Positions 10,868 through 19,900 of a stretch of DNA of 64,000 nt are shown here, one piece after another. A program made the position numbers and the translations under genes. The notes under the pieces are model-generated. The model was given only the letters and a program-made list of their open reading frames with translations, searched no databases and was not told the DNA's origin. Position 1 is the first letter of the stretch. Every line of letters begins with the position of its first letter. Source of the DNA: Rhynchopus euleeides (taxonomy: Eukaryota; Euglenozoa; Diplonemea; Diplonemida; Diplonemidae); NCBI GenBank assembly GCA_963210315.1, contig OY723318.1, forward strand, positions 1,612,001-1,676,000. The letters run 5' to 3'.

Positions 10868-11389
10868 TCTCGCGTGCCCGTCTAGTAACCAAGTCCTTGC
10901 GCTTCAACGGCCGTGGCATATCAGGGGGTAGCGTCGAAATCATGGTCCCGAAAGCCATTTTTTGGGTTTCCTCCGGCACCCGAGGATGGCGCGAGCGGGA
11001 GAGGAACCACGGAAGGAACCCAGCGCCTCACACCGTGCCCACCTAGTGGTCCACGGGAAAATTAGGCAACAACACGAGCGCGCGCGAAGCGCGCGCGAGA
11101 AAAATTTACCCCTAGTGTTTTCCCCCCTGACCCCCCCCCCCCCCCCCAAAACAGGAGCGTCAACCCACCAAATCTCCAAAATCGAAAAGTTAGCGACAGG
11201 CCTGCGCGATCGGCGAAACTATTTGCTCTTGGCTTGATCTCTCTTCTCCCGACCTGCACCCCCTGCACTATCATACACCCCCTTCCCTCCCCGCCCTCCA
11301 CACCGCTTGAGTAAGGTTCAACACAAACACACCTCAGCACACCCCCCCACCCCCTCCCCCCCCGCCCCTCCCCTGCCCCAACCGCAACA
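10868..11389 (+). other. Spacer upstream of the Kelch gene with a GC hairpin and long C runs
   Basis: 11076-11100 forms a strong hairpin (GCGCGCGCGAAGCGCGCGC) followed by GAGAAAAATTT. The same arrangement recurs at 58061-58098. A C15 run lies at about 11131-11146. A pyrimidine-rich leader 11340-11378 precedes the next gene and, with CAG at 11335-11337, could be its trans- or cis-splice acceptor. Confidence 0.45.
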
Positions 11390-12854
11390 ATGGCACACGC
11401 CGGCTGGGGCCCGGAGGTGCAGCACAAGGGGAAGACAGTCGGGCGCCAGGTCCGCCAGCTCTGCCCCAACCTGGTGCAGCGTGCGTTCGACCGCCTCACC
11501 CTGGTCCCTGTCGACAACGCCGTTCTGATGATGGGCGGCTGCGCCGGGACGTGGTACACCCTTCGCCTCGACACTGCATCCCACCAGGTCACGCTGCTCC
11601 CCACCGCTGGGCAGAGCCCCTCCCCGCGCAGGGGCCACACGGCACTCCTCTTCGAACACGACTCTGCGCAGCACGGCGGTGCCCCCCACACCACCACCAC
11701 CCCTTCCCGCGAGATCGTAGTCCACGGCGGGTGGGAGAGCATGACCGCCGCAGGTCTGCAGGCACGCAGGTGCGAAACCTACCACCTCGACCTAGCCACC
11801 TCCCGGTGGACCCGCAGCGTGCAGCGGAGGGGTGCCGACGTGCCCTCCCCTCGCGCCTGCCACGCCGCCGCAAAATTCGACGCGCGGCGCATGGTGGTGT
11901 TCGGTGGGTGCCTCCTCCCCTCATCCGACCACTCCGATGACATGTTCATCTACGACGTCCCGCTGCGCCGCTGGCACCGCGTCGCCCCCCCCTCCGCGCA
12001 GGGAGAAGCCCTGCCCTTCCCCCCCAAGGGTGGCACCGCCTCCGCCGCTGCTGCGGACGCCCTCCGTGACTCCACCCGCGCGCTCTGCACGGGGGAGTCC
12101 CCCAGAGGGCGTGCCCAGCACACCGTGGAGATGCACAGCGGCAGCCTCTTCTGCTTCGGGGGGCTGCTGCGGGAGGACGGGCGTGACATCCGCACCACCG
12201 ACGCGTGGTTCTGCCCGATAGCGGGTGACGCAGAGGCAGGCTACCACGCGGGGCTGTGGCGGCGTGTGGCGCGGTGCCCCTGGTGGCGTGGGTTCTCGTC
12301 AGACGTGCGGAGGAGGGCACCCCGCTCGGCACGCCCCCACATCCGGCGGGGCGACGTGCTCTACTTCTATGGTGGAGAGCTGCCGCCGCGGAAGGCATGC
12401 AACAGCCCTCCGAGGCAGGAGCCGGTCTACGCGCAGCAGATGGTGGCGTTCGACCTGGGGTCCCGTCGGTGGGACCTGGTGCCCATGCAGGGCGGCGCAG
12501 CTGACCCACCGATGGCGTGGGGGCATGCGGTGGCGACGGTGGATGCCCCGGGGGCGGGGGGGGGGCCTGCAGGCGGTGATGGTGTCGCCGCCCTCCTTCA
12601 ACACGTGGGTGCAGAGGCTGGACTCCCTCGCGTGCCCCGAGGTGTTCAGCCCGGCCTGCTTTGCGCTGTTCCACAGGGTGCAGCGCGCTGCGGCGCGGGT
12701 CCTGCTGCTGTGTGACAGGCGGAGGCCTGAAGGGTGCTGCCTGTGCCCGGACACGGTCAGTCTCGTCCTCTCCTTCTTCATGACACCCCTCCCGCACGTC
12801 GAGCCCCGGCCCTCCCCTGCACCGCGCAGCGTTCCCCAAGCCGCGTGGCCCTGA
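11390..12854 (+). CDS. Kelch-repeat protein (frame broken in a G run)
   Basis: The ATG at 11390 follows a C-rich leader. The frame encodes at least five Kelch-type blades, seen as hydrophobic-GG motifs followed by a spaced Tyr and a Trp: VLMMGG, IVVHGG, VVFGG, LFCFGG and LYFYGG, with YHLDLATSRW, FIYDVPLRRW and VAFDLGSRRW. Together they make a beta-propeller, usually a protein-interaction scaffold. At the run 12556-12567 (about G10) the coding signal moves by one frame. The new frame continues with a convincing C-terminus (FHRVQRAAARVLLLCDRRRP) to TGA 12852-12854, whereas the original frame ends at 12713-12715. A homopolymer length error or a recent frameshift is likely, giving roughly 488 residues if corrected. 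No enzymatic domain is seen. The + strand position just upstream of the Penelope-like element suggests that insertion landed in its 3' flank. Confidence 0.8.
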
Positions 12855-13021
12855 TTTCGCCTTCCCGAGTGGTCAACTCGTTGAGCAGTGCGCTGTGTGG
12901 CGGAAGGGGGGGGGGGGGTCAGAGCAGGGTGCAGAACGTTGCAGAACGTACAGGGTGCAGAACGTACAGGGTGCAGAACGTTGCGATTAGGTTGCAGAAC
13001 GTACAGGGTGCAGAACGTTGC
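12855..13021 (+). repeat. G run and GTGCAGAACGT microrepeats
   Basis: A G13 run at about 12906-12918 is followed by five or six copies of CAGGGTGCAGAACGT with TGCG spacers, ending exactly at the left boundary of the 13.0-kb direct repeat. Confidence 0.6.
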
Positions 13022-13566
13022 GATGAAGGCTTGAACAAGAGATGAAGCGTTTAGTGTATACGAATGTGTGAGGTGAGTGTGTATGCTGACGGACGTGACG
13101 GAACGTGATGAATATTTTGTTTTCTAAAACGAATTTCCCCCCCCCCCCTCCCCCCGGAACCTGAGAATGTGACCGCCTACCCAATGGTGTTTACACAAAG
13201 GAGTTCAGCGTGTTAAACCCCATTCTCTGTTCCCAAGGCAGAGCGGCGATGTGTACCCAGAGTGTACGTACGTGCACATGGCTCTGCAGATACGCTGAGT
13301 GGTGAGGGGCATGCCTGTTTTCCCTTTTGTTTCCATTATCTTGTCTTCAGAACGAACACACGAATGAAACAAAAACCATAACAGAACGCCCCCACCCCTG
13401 ATGTATGTTTTTTCTCAACCATTTCCCCCCCCCCCTCCCCCAACCCCCGTTTTTGCTATGTCTTTTGATATGGTTCTTTCCCCCTTTCCCCCCCCCCCCC
13501 CACCCGACAAGCGAATCAGCAGTGTGTATCTGTACACAGAAATAAACCAATAACATGACAGTAGAG
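13022..13566 (+). repeat. Left pseudo-LTR of the Penelope-like element
   Basis: Begins GATGAAGGCTTGAACAAGAG and ends AACATGACAGTAGAG. It contains the conserved hairpin element 13211-13315: stem GCAGAGC 13238-13244 with GCTCTGC 13281-13287, and an inner 8-bp stem ATGTGTAC/GTGCACAT with one G-U pair. Several C runs and a polypyrimidine stretch follow. Confidence 0.9.
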
Positions 13567-14434
13567 TGCCCCAGCGATACCGCGGTGTTTGCCGGCCTGT
13601 AGGTCGCTACTAGAGAACTTTTTATGAGAACTCGCAAAGATATGAAACCTCCGGGATTCATACCAGCCTTCAGTTGACGAGCTGACGTCTAGAGAAGAGG
13701 AAACGAACAGCTCGCTTGAGTCAACAGCAGCTTGTCAAAACAACAAAAAACTATGTGTGCGTGTGCACATTCCTCGTGGATGTACACATATATTTTTTAC
13801 TGAAGAAAGAGCAACGGCAGTGATGAAGAAGTAAATGCATGTGCCCCTCCGTACCCCTCGTCTTTCGCTGCGTGTGTGCAGCGTATCCCTTAAGGTCTTC
13901 GGTCCTTTCTAAGGGGGTACACCGTTTTTACTTTTTGCTGGTCCAACGCAAGTTGGATGGGAGGAAAAGTATGCCTACCTGGTTTCCTATGGCATCACCG
14001 GGGTCGTTTAGTCGCGTCAGGGCTAAACGGTTTCGCCACAACAAACCTCGGTCACAGTCCGTACCCTCCACCCTTTTGGAAGCGCCCGACTGCCCCCTTT
14101 CCCTTTCTTCAGTTTCGTTTTCTCCGTTATGGGGCTTCTTATCTTCTGAGTGCATCGAGTGTGTGGGGTAGGTTCGGACGGGCGTCACACTTCATATACT
14201 TCCGCTATGGCAATTTTCATGTTTCTACTTTTCTAGCGAAGGTGTACAAGGATGTCAGGAAAGGTGGAGTACGATGTAAGACACCAGAGCTAGATGCCGA
14301 AGTGTGGTTTTTACTTTTTTTGCTGAAAAACTGTAAATGAGGAAACCAAAATCAACCAAAACACATTCCGCCATCTTTAGGTGGGTGTTGGTTCAGAGCC
14401 GTACGTGATACGGACAGAACTGCAACACCAGGTA
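13567..14434 (+). other. 5' leader of the Penelope-like element
   Basis: 868 bp with no long frame. Visible structures are a 7-bp inverted repeat (CGAGCTG..CAGCTCG, about 13678-13712) and a hairpin around CCCTTAAGG (about 13887-13915). It probably holds the promoter and leader for ORF1; no motif was assigned. Confidence 0.4.
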
Positions 14435-16957
14435 ATGGCTCCTCATATGAGCCGCCATTACTTTAACCGGGCCCCCTTTTATGGTGGGCCCAGGTTTCAC
14501 CTAGACGAACCAGTTTTTAACAACTCCACGTCTAAGGCACCCCTCTCCCCTACTCCCCTCCCCTATGGATACCTCTGGTACCCACCGCAGGCTTCGGCCT
14601 ATCACAGCAGCCACCACCCAAGGGGTGACTGGCAAGTCGAAAACAGACAATTCCCTTTCATTCCCCAACACATGCAGCAACCACCCCCACCACCCCCACC
14701 ACCCCCCCATTTTTACAACGGAGTACGTTATACCCCCAACACGAACCCCACTTTTTTCAGAACACCAACACAGTACCCACGCGGTACAGGGAACCGTGGA
14801 ACGGCGGCTCCCCAGTACGGTGGCCACAAAGGGTACGGTGTACCGGGAGGTGTTCCTTTCAGGAGAGGATATACAGGTAAAGGTTCGTTCTTTGGAAAAG
14901 GCAAAGGTAAGGGTAAAGGCAAGAGTGGCAACATTGGAAGAAAAGGCGTGAAAGGCCAAGGGGGTGGAAAAGGGTGGGAAGGTCGGGGGCTGGGAGAGAG
15001 AAATGGCCCAGTTAAAGGTGTGTGGAAAGGCCAAGGAGGCAAGGGTAAAGGACGTGGACATGCAAATCAGAATAGTGTGCCCAGTACCTTCCCGATAACC
15101 CTTGCTGAACTTATACGTCAGAGTTTGAAACAACAGCCCCTCCCCCCTACAGCATTCCCGAATAAACCCCAAGCAAATGGCAGCGTGAAACCTCAGGTAA
15201 CAATTCGCAAAGGCCAGGGAAAGGGGAGTGGGAAAGGGAAGGGTGGGAAGAATGGCAGAGGCGTACGGGAGGGCCCTGCCAACTTGTATGAGCTGTTGAG
15301 CAAGGGTGGAGCAGGACGAGGTAGGAAGGGCAGGCCTAAGACAGCGGAGCAACAGAAAAAGGAACTTGCTAAAGAAGCAAAGCGAGGTCCTTTCCCAGAG
15401 CTCCGTAAGTCGCCCTGGGTCCGCCCCTTCTCATCGGACTTGCGCCAGCCCAAACGGAACGCCATCTCTTGGGATGCATGGGAGGAGGAATGTGCTGGGG
15501 TAGCCCAAGAGTTTTGTGATAAACACGGGGATCGACTCATTAGAGGTTACAAGCACCAGAAAGTGGAAGGTGATGGGATCCAACATTTTCTGGAGCTTAA
15601 CGAAAACCGCGAGGCGGAAGGTGTCGTGTACGTTGTGTGTGACCAGCAGGGGAATCCCGTTTACGTCGGCCAGACAAGTGGGACCCTAAGGAATAGGATG
15701 CAACAACACTGGAAAGGCAAGAGTGGTTTGAATGGAATACCTTTTGCAACGAGACTCCTCCGCACAAAACACCCGCATTATGGCTTTGTCTTGCAGAAGA
15801 TCCAGGGGTACACGGGTGGGAACCTTGAATCCTTCCGGCGGCAGTCAAACGCTGTTGAAAACTTTTGGATGTCCCACCTGAGGACCCCGGACAACGCATG
15901 TTCCGCTTACCATCAAACAAAACGTAAAAGTGAGCCGGTGAACGGGAGACACATCAGCCCACATAAGCGGAGCACGAGACCGGCAAAGGAATGGGTGGAA
16001 TATGTGAGAGAAGGACAGAAGGATAGCGAGAATGATAAGGTGCACATTGTGTTGGATGCAGGAAAGTACCACAAGATCCGTCAGCAACTGAGTCATCTCC
16101 TCAGCCTTCCGGTGGAGGAGATCAAACAGTATAACATGGACGAGTGGGAAATCAACAGAGTCAAACGTCTACTCGCGTGGCTGACACAGCACGTAAAGAG
16201 GGAGACTCTGCCAAAAAATGTGAAATGCTTGGAGGAACGTTTGCAGGAAAGATTGAAGGCTAAGAAGAAGGAAAAGCCTAAATCTAAAAAGGAATTCCTC
16301 AGCGTCAAGTTTTCTCACCCTGCGATGGATGGCCTGAAGCTCCAGCGTCTCCTGAGGGATGAGAAAGTGGTGCAGGCTTGCCCGGATAAGGATCGGCTGG
16401 CAAATACGATGGTGTCCCTGAGCCAGGGCCCGCCGCTGTATTGTCTCATCCAAAACTGTACGAAAGAGAGTTTAGGATTGGCAGCGGAGGGGGTGCTTCC
16501 TGAGCATGAGAACTGTCCGTGTCAGAAGTACAGATCCCCGGACCAGCCACACACAGGGCATTTGTTCACTGTGGCCCAAACAATGTCGGGGATTTCCGAG
16601 GGCTTTAGGGAGTTGTTGAACAAGGGAAGGAAATATCGTCTGTCTGGTGACTTGCAACAGGGGTGCGAAAAGGCAAGCGAGGTTCTTTCGGATTTTGTGG
16701 AAACCTTTGGGGAGAAGGAGGAAACAGCGGAATTCCGTAAGGTCTTGCTGACAGCGTTGCGAAACGAGTTTGCAGCGCTACCACCTGTTGAGGGGGCCGA
16801 CCGTATAGATACGGCCGAGCTTAAAAAAGTCCAGGAGGATGTTGTGTTGTGTAGTGTAGACAAGTCGTCCCATGACTTTGGGGCGATCTGTAAACACTTT
16901 TACAGACATTGGCTACGGGAACAGCTCAGTACCAGCTCAGAATTTCTGAGAGAGTAA
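14435..16957 (+). CDS. Penelope-like element ORF1: basic region, GIY-YIG endonuclease, RT N-terminus
   Basis: The first in-frame ATG is 14435 (the frame is open further upstream without ATG), giving 840 residues. Residues 1-130 are Pro/Tyr-rich, including a P9 run. About 140-300 is strongly basic and Gly-rich (repeated GKGKGK), suggesting nucleic-acid binding. Residues about 394-480 carry a GIY-YIG fold: VVYVVCDQQGNPVYVGQTSG, then RNRMQQHW with the catalytic-type Arg, then VENFWMSHLR with the Glu. Around 670-700 is a Cys/His cluster (CLIQNC, HENCPC, HTGH) that may bind zinc. From about 718, GFRELLNKGRKYRL and VDKSSHDF resemble the opening RT segments of Penelope-like proteins, so the RT is cut at the ORF1 stop (TAA 16955-16957). 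It overlaps the open ORF2 frame by about 8 nt. Confidence 0.8.
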   Translation: MAPHMSRHYFNRAPFYGGPRFHLDEPVFNNSTSKAPLSPTPLPYGYLWYPPQASAYHSSHHPRGDWQVENRQFPFIPQHMQQPPPPPPPPPHFYNGVRYTPNTNPTFFRTPTQYPRGTGNRGTAAPQYGGHKGYGVPGGVPFRRGYTGKGSFFGKGKGKGKGKSGNIGRKGVKGQGGGKGWEGRGLGERNGPVKGVWKGQGGKGKGRGHANQNSVPSTFPITLAELIRQSLKQQPLPPTAFPNKPQANGSVKPQVTIRKGQGKGSGKGKGGKNGRGVREGPANLYELLSKGGAGRGRKGRPKTAEQQKKELAKEAKRGPFPELRKSPWVRPFSSDLRQPKRNAISWDAWEEECAGVAQEFCDKHGDRLIRGYKHQKVEGDGIQHFLELNENREAEGVVYVVCDQQGNPVYVGQTSGTLRNRMQQHWKGKSGLNGIPFATRLLRTKHPHYGFVLQKIQGYTGGNLESFRRQSNAVENFWMSHLRTPDNACSAYHQTKRKSEPVNGRHISPHKRSTRPAKEWVEYVREGQKDSENDKVHIVLDAGKYHKIRQQLSHLLSLPVEEIKQYNMDEWEINRVKRLLAWLTQHVKRETLPKNVKCLEERLQERLKAKKKEKPKSKKEFLSVKFSHPAMDGLKLQRLLRDEKVVQACPDKDRLANTMVSLSQGPPLYCLIQNCTKESLGLAAEGVLPEHENCPCQKYRSPDQPHTGHLFTVAQTMSGISEGFRELLNKGRKYRLSGDLQQGCEKASEVLSDFVETFGEKEETAEFRKVLLTALRNEFAALPPVEGADRIDTAELKKVQEDVVLCSVDKSSHDFGAICKHFYRHWLREQLSTSSEFLRE

Positions 16958-16958
16958 G

Positions 16959-19900
16959 GTGAATCAGCCAACTGTGGGTATTGCAACAGGCATACACACA
17001 GAATTGTCAGGGCTGCTAAAGATGGTCATCCGCACGTTGAGTGATGAGGATGAAACACACAGGAGGAAATGTGGTGTCAAACGGTTTTTTGTTGTGGAGA
17101 GTTACGATGAGGTGGCGAAGTACATGAAAATGAACTACGACACCGTAAAAAAAGCCACGCCAAAAACAAAAGACTTTACCTCTATGTACACGTCTTTGGA
17201 TCAAGAGGCGGTAATTGAGGGTGTCTCCTGGTGTGTGGAACAGGCGTTTGCGGCGAAGGGTGGCAGGTTTTTGGCGCGAGAGACGAAGGCCAAAAAAAGA
17301 AAGAAAAAGGCCTTCCGCTGGAAGGAAGGGCGGGGGGATGATAGAACACTTGCGTACAACAGTGATGAAGTCAAAGAGTTAGTGAGACTAGCTGTGACCA
17401 ACAGCTTCATCAAAAATGGCGAGTTCGTCCTCCACCAGAAGAAGGGCATCCCGACCGGTGGAAATGCCAGCCCGGACCTGGCAAACCTTTTTTGCGCAAG
17501 TAAGGAAATGCGCTATATCGATAAGCTCCCCATTAAAAAGCAAAAGGAGTATAATGGGTTCTTCAGATTTATTGATGACGTTTTTACCCTTGGAGCGGAC
17601 ATCCCTGACAAGGTCTACGGGATGACCTCTGAGGACACAACAAGGCAGAAAGACGATTGTGTGTTTCTGGGGGGTAGGAACCGTTGGCAGAGATACGCCG
17701 ATGACCCCGAAGACACGAAGACACGTGTCCGTATGTCAGTATTCAATAAAGAGAGTGACTGGGTAACCTATACACCCAATAAATATACTTGTCGAACAAG
17801 TGCAGCACCAGAAAGCCAAGGAAGGGGTATTTTGGTGTCACAGTTGATACGGTCTGCGGGTATGTGCAACAACCTGGATGATTTCAAGGTTGAAGCAGAG
17901 CTGATTTTGCGGCGCCTCCTCGGACGGGGATGGAAGCCGTACGAATTGCGTAGTGCTTGGTACAGAACTACACGAAGGTTGTTTTGTGTGGCTCCATCTG
18001 CAATGGCAAAAATGGAGCGCCTGTTTGATACTGCTGTGGACAGACACTATCGCAAACACCCTCTCCCCAAGCTACGGGAGTATGTGTGGGCAAAACCAAC
18101 CCGAGACATGCCATTGAGAGGAAAGTGTGTGGATATCAGCCCTTCGGACACCCACACAGACCCCGCACCGCAAGGGGCGGATGTGAAGCCTACTGGAAGT
18201 GCGAACCAACGCAAGAGTGAAAGTGATTCTTTTGTCCCTCTCTTCTCTACCTCCTCCCCTTCCGTACCGTTGTCTTCCTCTTCCTCTTCCTCCTCTCCTC
18301 CCCTCTCTCCACCCGTCCCCTCACAACAGCCTCCAGTTTTGGGGAAGAGCACGATAAGTATGAAGGTACTGCACAGCAATACGTTGTCGTGGGGTGTTGT
18401 CAATGAGGGAAATACTTGCTACCTGGGAGCACTGTACCAGATGCTCGCACACTCGGTACTTCCAGCTACCCTAGGCAGTGCATGCAAGTTTGTTTCAAAC
18501 GGACTCGGCCTAACCCCCATACTCATGGGATTGTACTCCATGTACACCAGGAGTCGCACAGATCATTCAGTGTCCGTGTTGCAAACAGCCATCCACAGTA
18601 TGTTCCAGACAAGGGAGCAGCATTGCGCGGATGAAGCGTATTGTCTGGGGGTTGTCCCAACACTGGAAGCAGAATGGAGAATGCTGAATGAACACCTCAG
18701 GACGATGGACCAACCGACAGTACAGTCATGGATCCCTGAAGTGAGGACATTCACAAGCATGGCATGCCAAAATTGCAAGAAGGTCACGGGGAGGGAGGAA
18801 CAGTTGTCCCTACTGTCAGTCCCACTCAACAACCCCGGGAAAACAGGTGTGACTTTGGCCGACAGAATTTGCGAATGCCTGACGCCTGAAGAAGTGCCTA
18901 ATTACGAGTGCGAAATGTGTGCCCCAAACAAACAACGGGCGACAAAGTCGGTGCAAATCACATCTCTCCCGACACACTTGTTTATACGACTCTGGCGCTT
19001 CAAAACACTCAGAGTTGGCAACGGTGTCATGTATGAGCGCAAGACTCGAGCGATCAACATTGACACGGACTTGCTGATGTCGAGTGGAAATAACGGAGGG
19101 AAGCCTTCCTTTACAAGGTACCGCCTCACGGGTGCAGTCCTGCACAGAGGAAATACCCCGCACGGAGGCCATTACCGTTTTATCAGCTGTGGCACGGATG
19201 CCATGGCCTTGTTTGACGACAACACCGTGACTGTGGCCAACACAGCTGAGGAAATGGATGCCTTCAGGGGTTTCCTTGTGAAGGAGTCGACCATCCTCGT
19301 GTATTGTGATAAGGATGCCCCTCAGGAGGAGAAGGTTAGCATGCCCAACTCGCCAGAAGTATATGTATCTCCCACACAACAACCTGGGCTCACGGGAAAC
19401 ACGGAAGACATAATGCAAAAGCTGCAGGATGCCACCGTCCCCAAGAGTGCCATTGTTTTGAATGAACCACAGGAACCACCCCAGCAGCGCGGGGAGGAAT
19501 ACCTGACTTTGGAACGCAGGACTTTGGAAATGGAGGAAAGTGCAGAGCGGGCGCATGTTGTGGAAGAAGAAGCCCTAGCACGTTTTGCTTTGTGTAGTGA
19601 AATCACGGAAGTCCTTGATAGGTATCGGACCGAGGAGCAAACGAAGACGCTCGTCAGTCTATGCCGGAAGGAACTCCAAGAGGCGATAGAGGTGCGAGAG
19701 GCAGAGCAAAAAAGAGCAGCAGAGGATCATGAGAGGTCAGTCGTGGAGAAGGAGAAAGCTTTGGCAAAGGCAGAGAGTGAGATAAAGAGGGTGAATGAGG
19801 AGAAGGAAAAGGTGGCGAACGAGGCACAGGCCAAAGCGGACTGTTTGAATCAACAACGACAGGAGATGGCCGTGTTAAAGGGACAGCTCCATAAGCAAGA

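Noticed and set aside
13320-13345. Possible hammerhead ribozyme on the minus strand of the pseudo-LTR (CTGAAGA .. GAAAC)
   Set aside because: Stem II would be only two base pairs, and no matching stem III or cleavage-site strand was found nearby.
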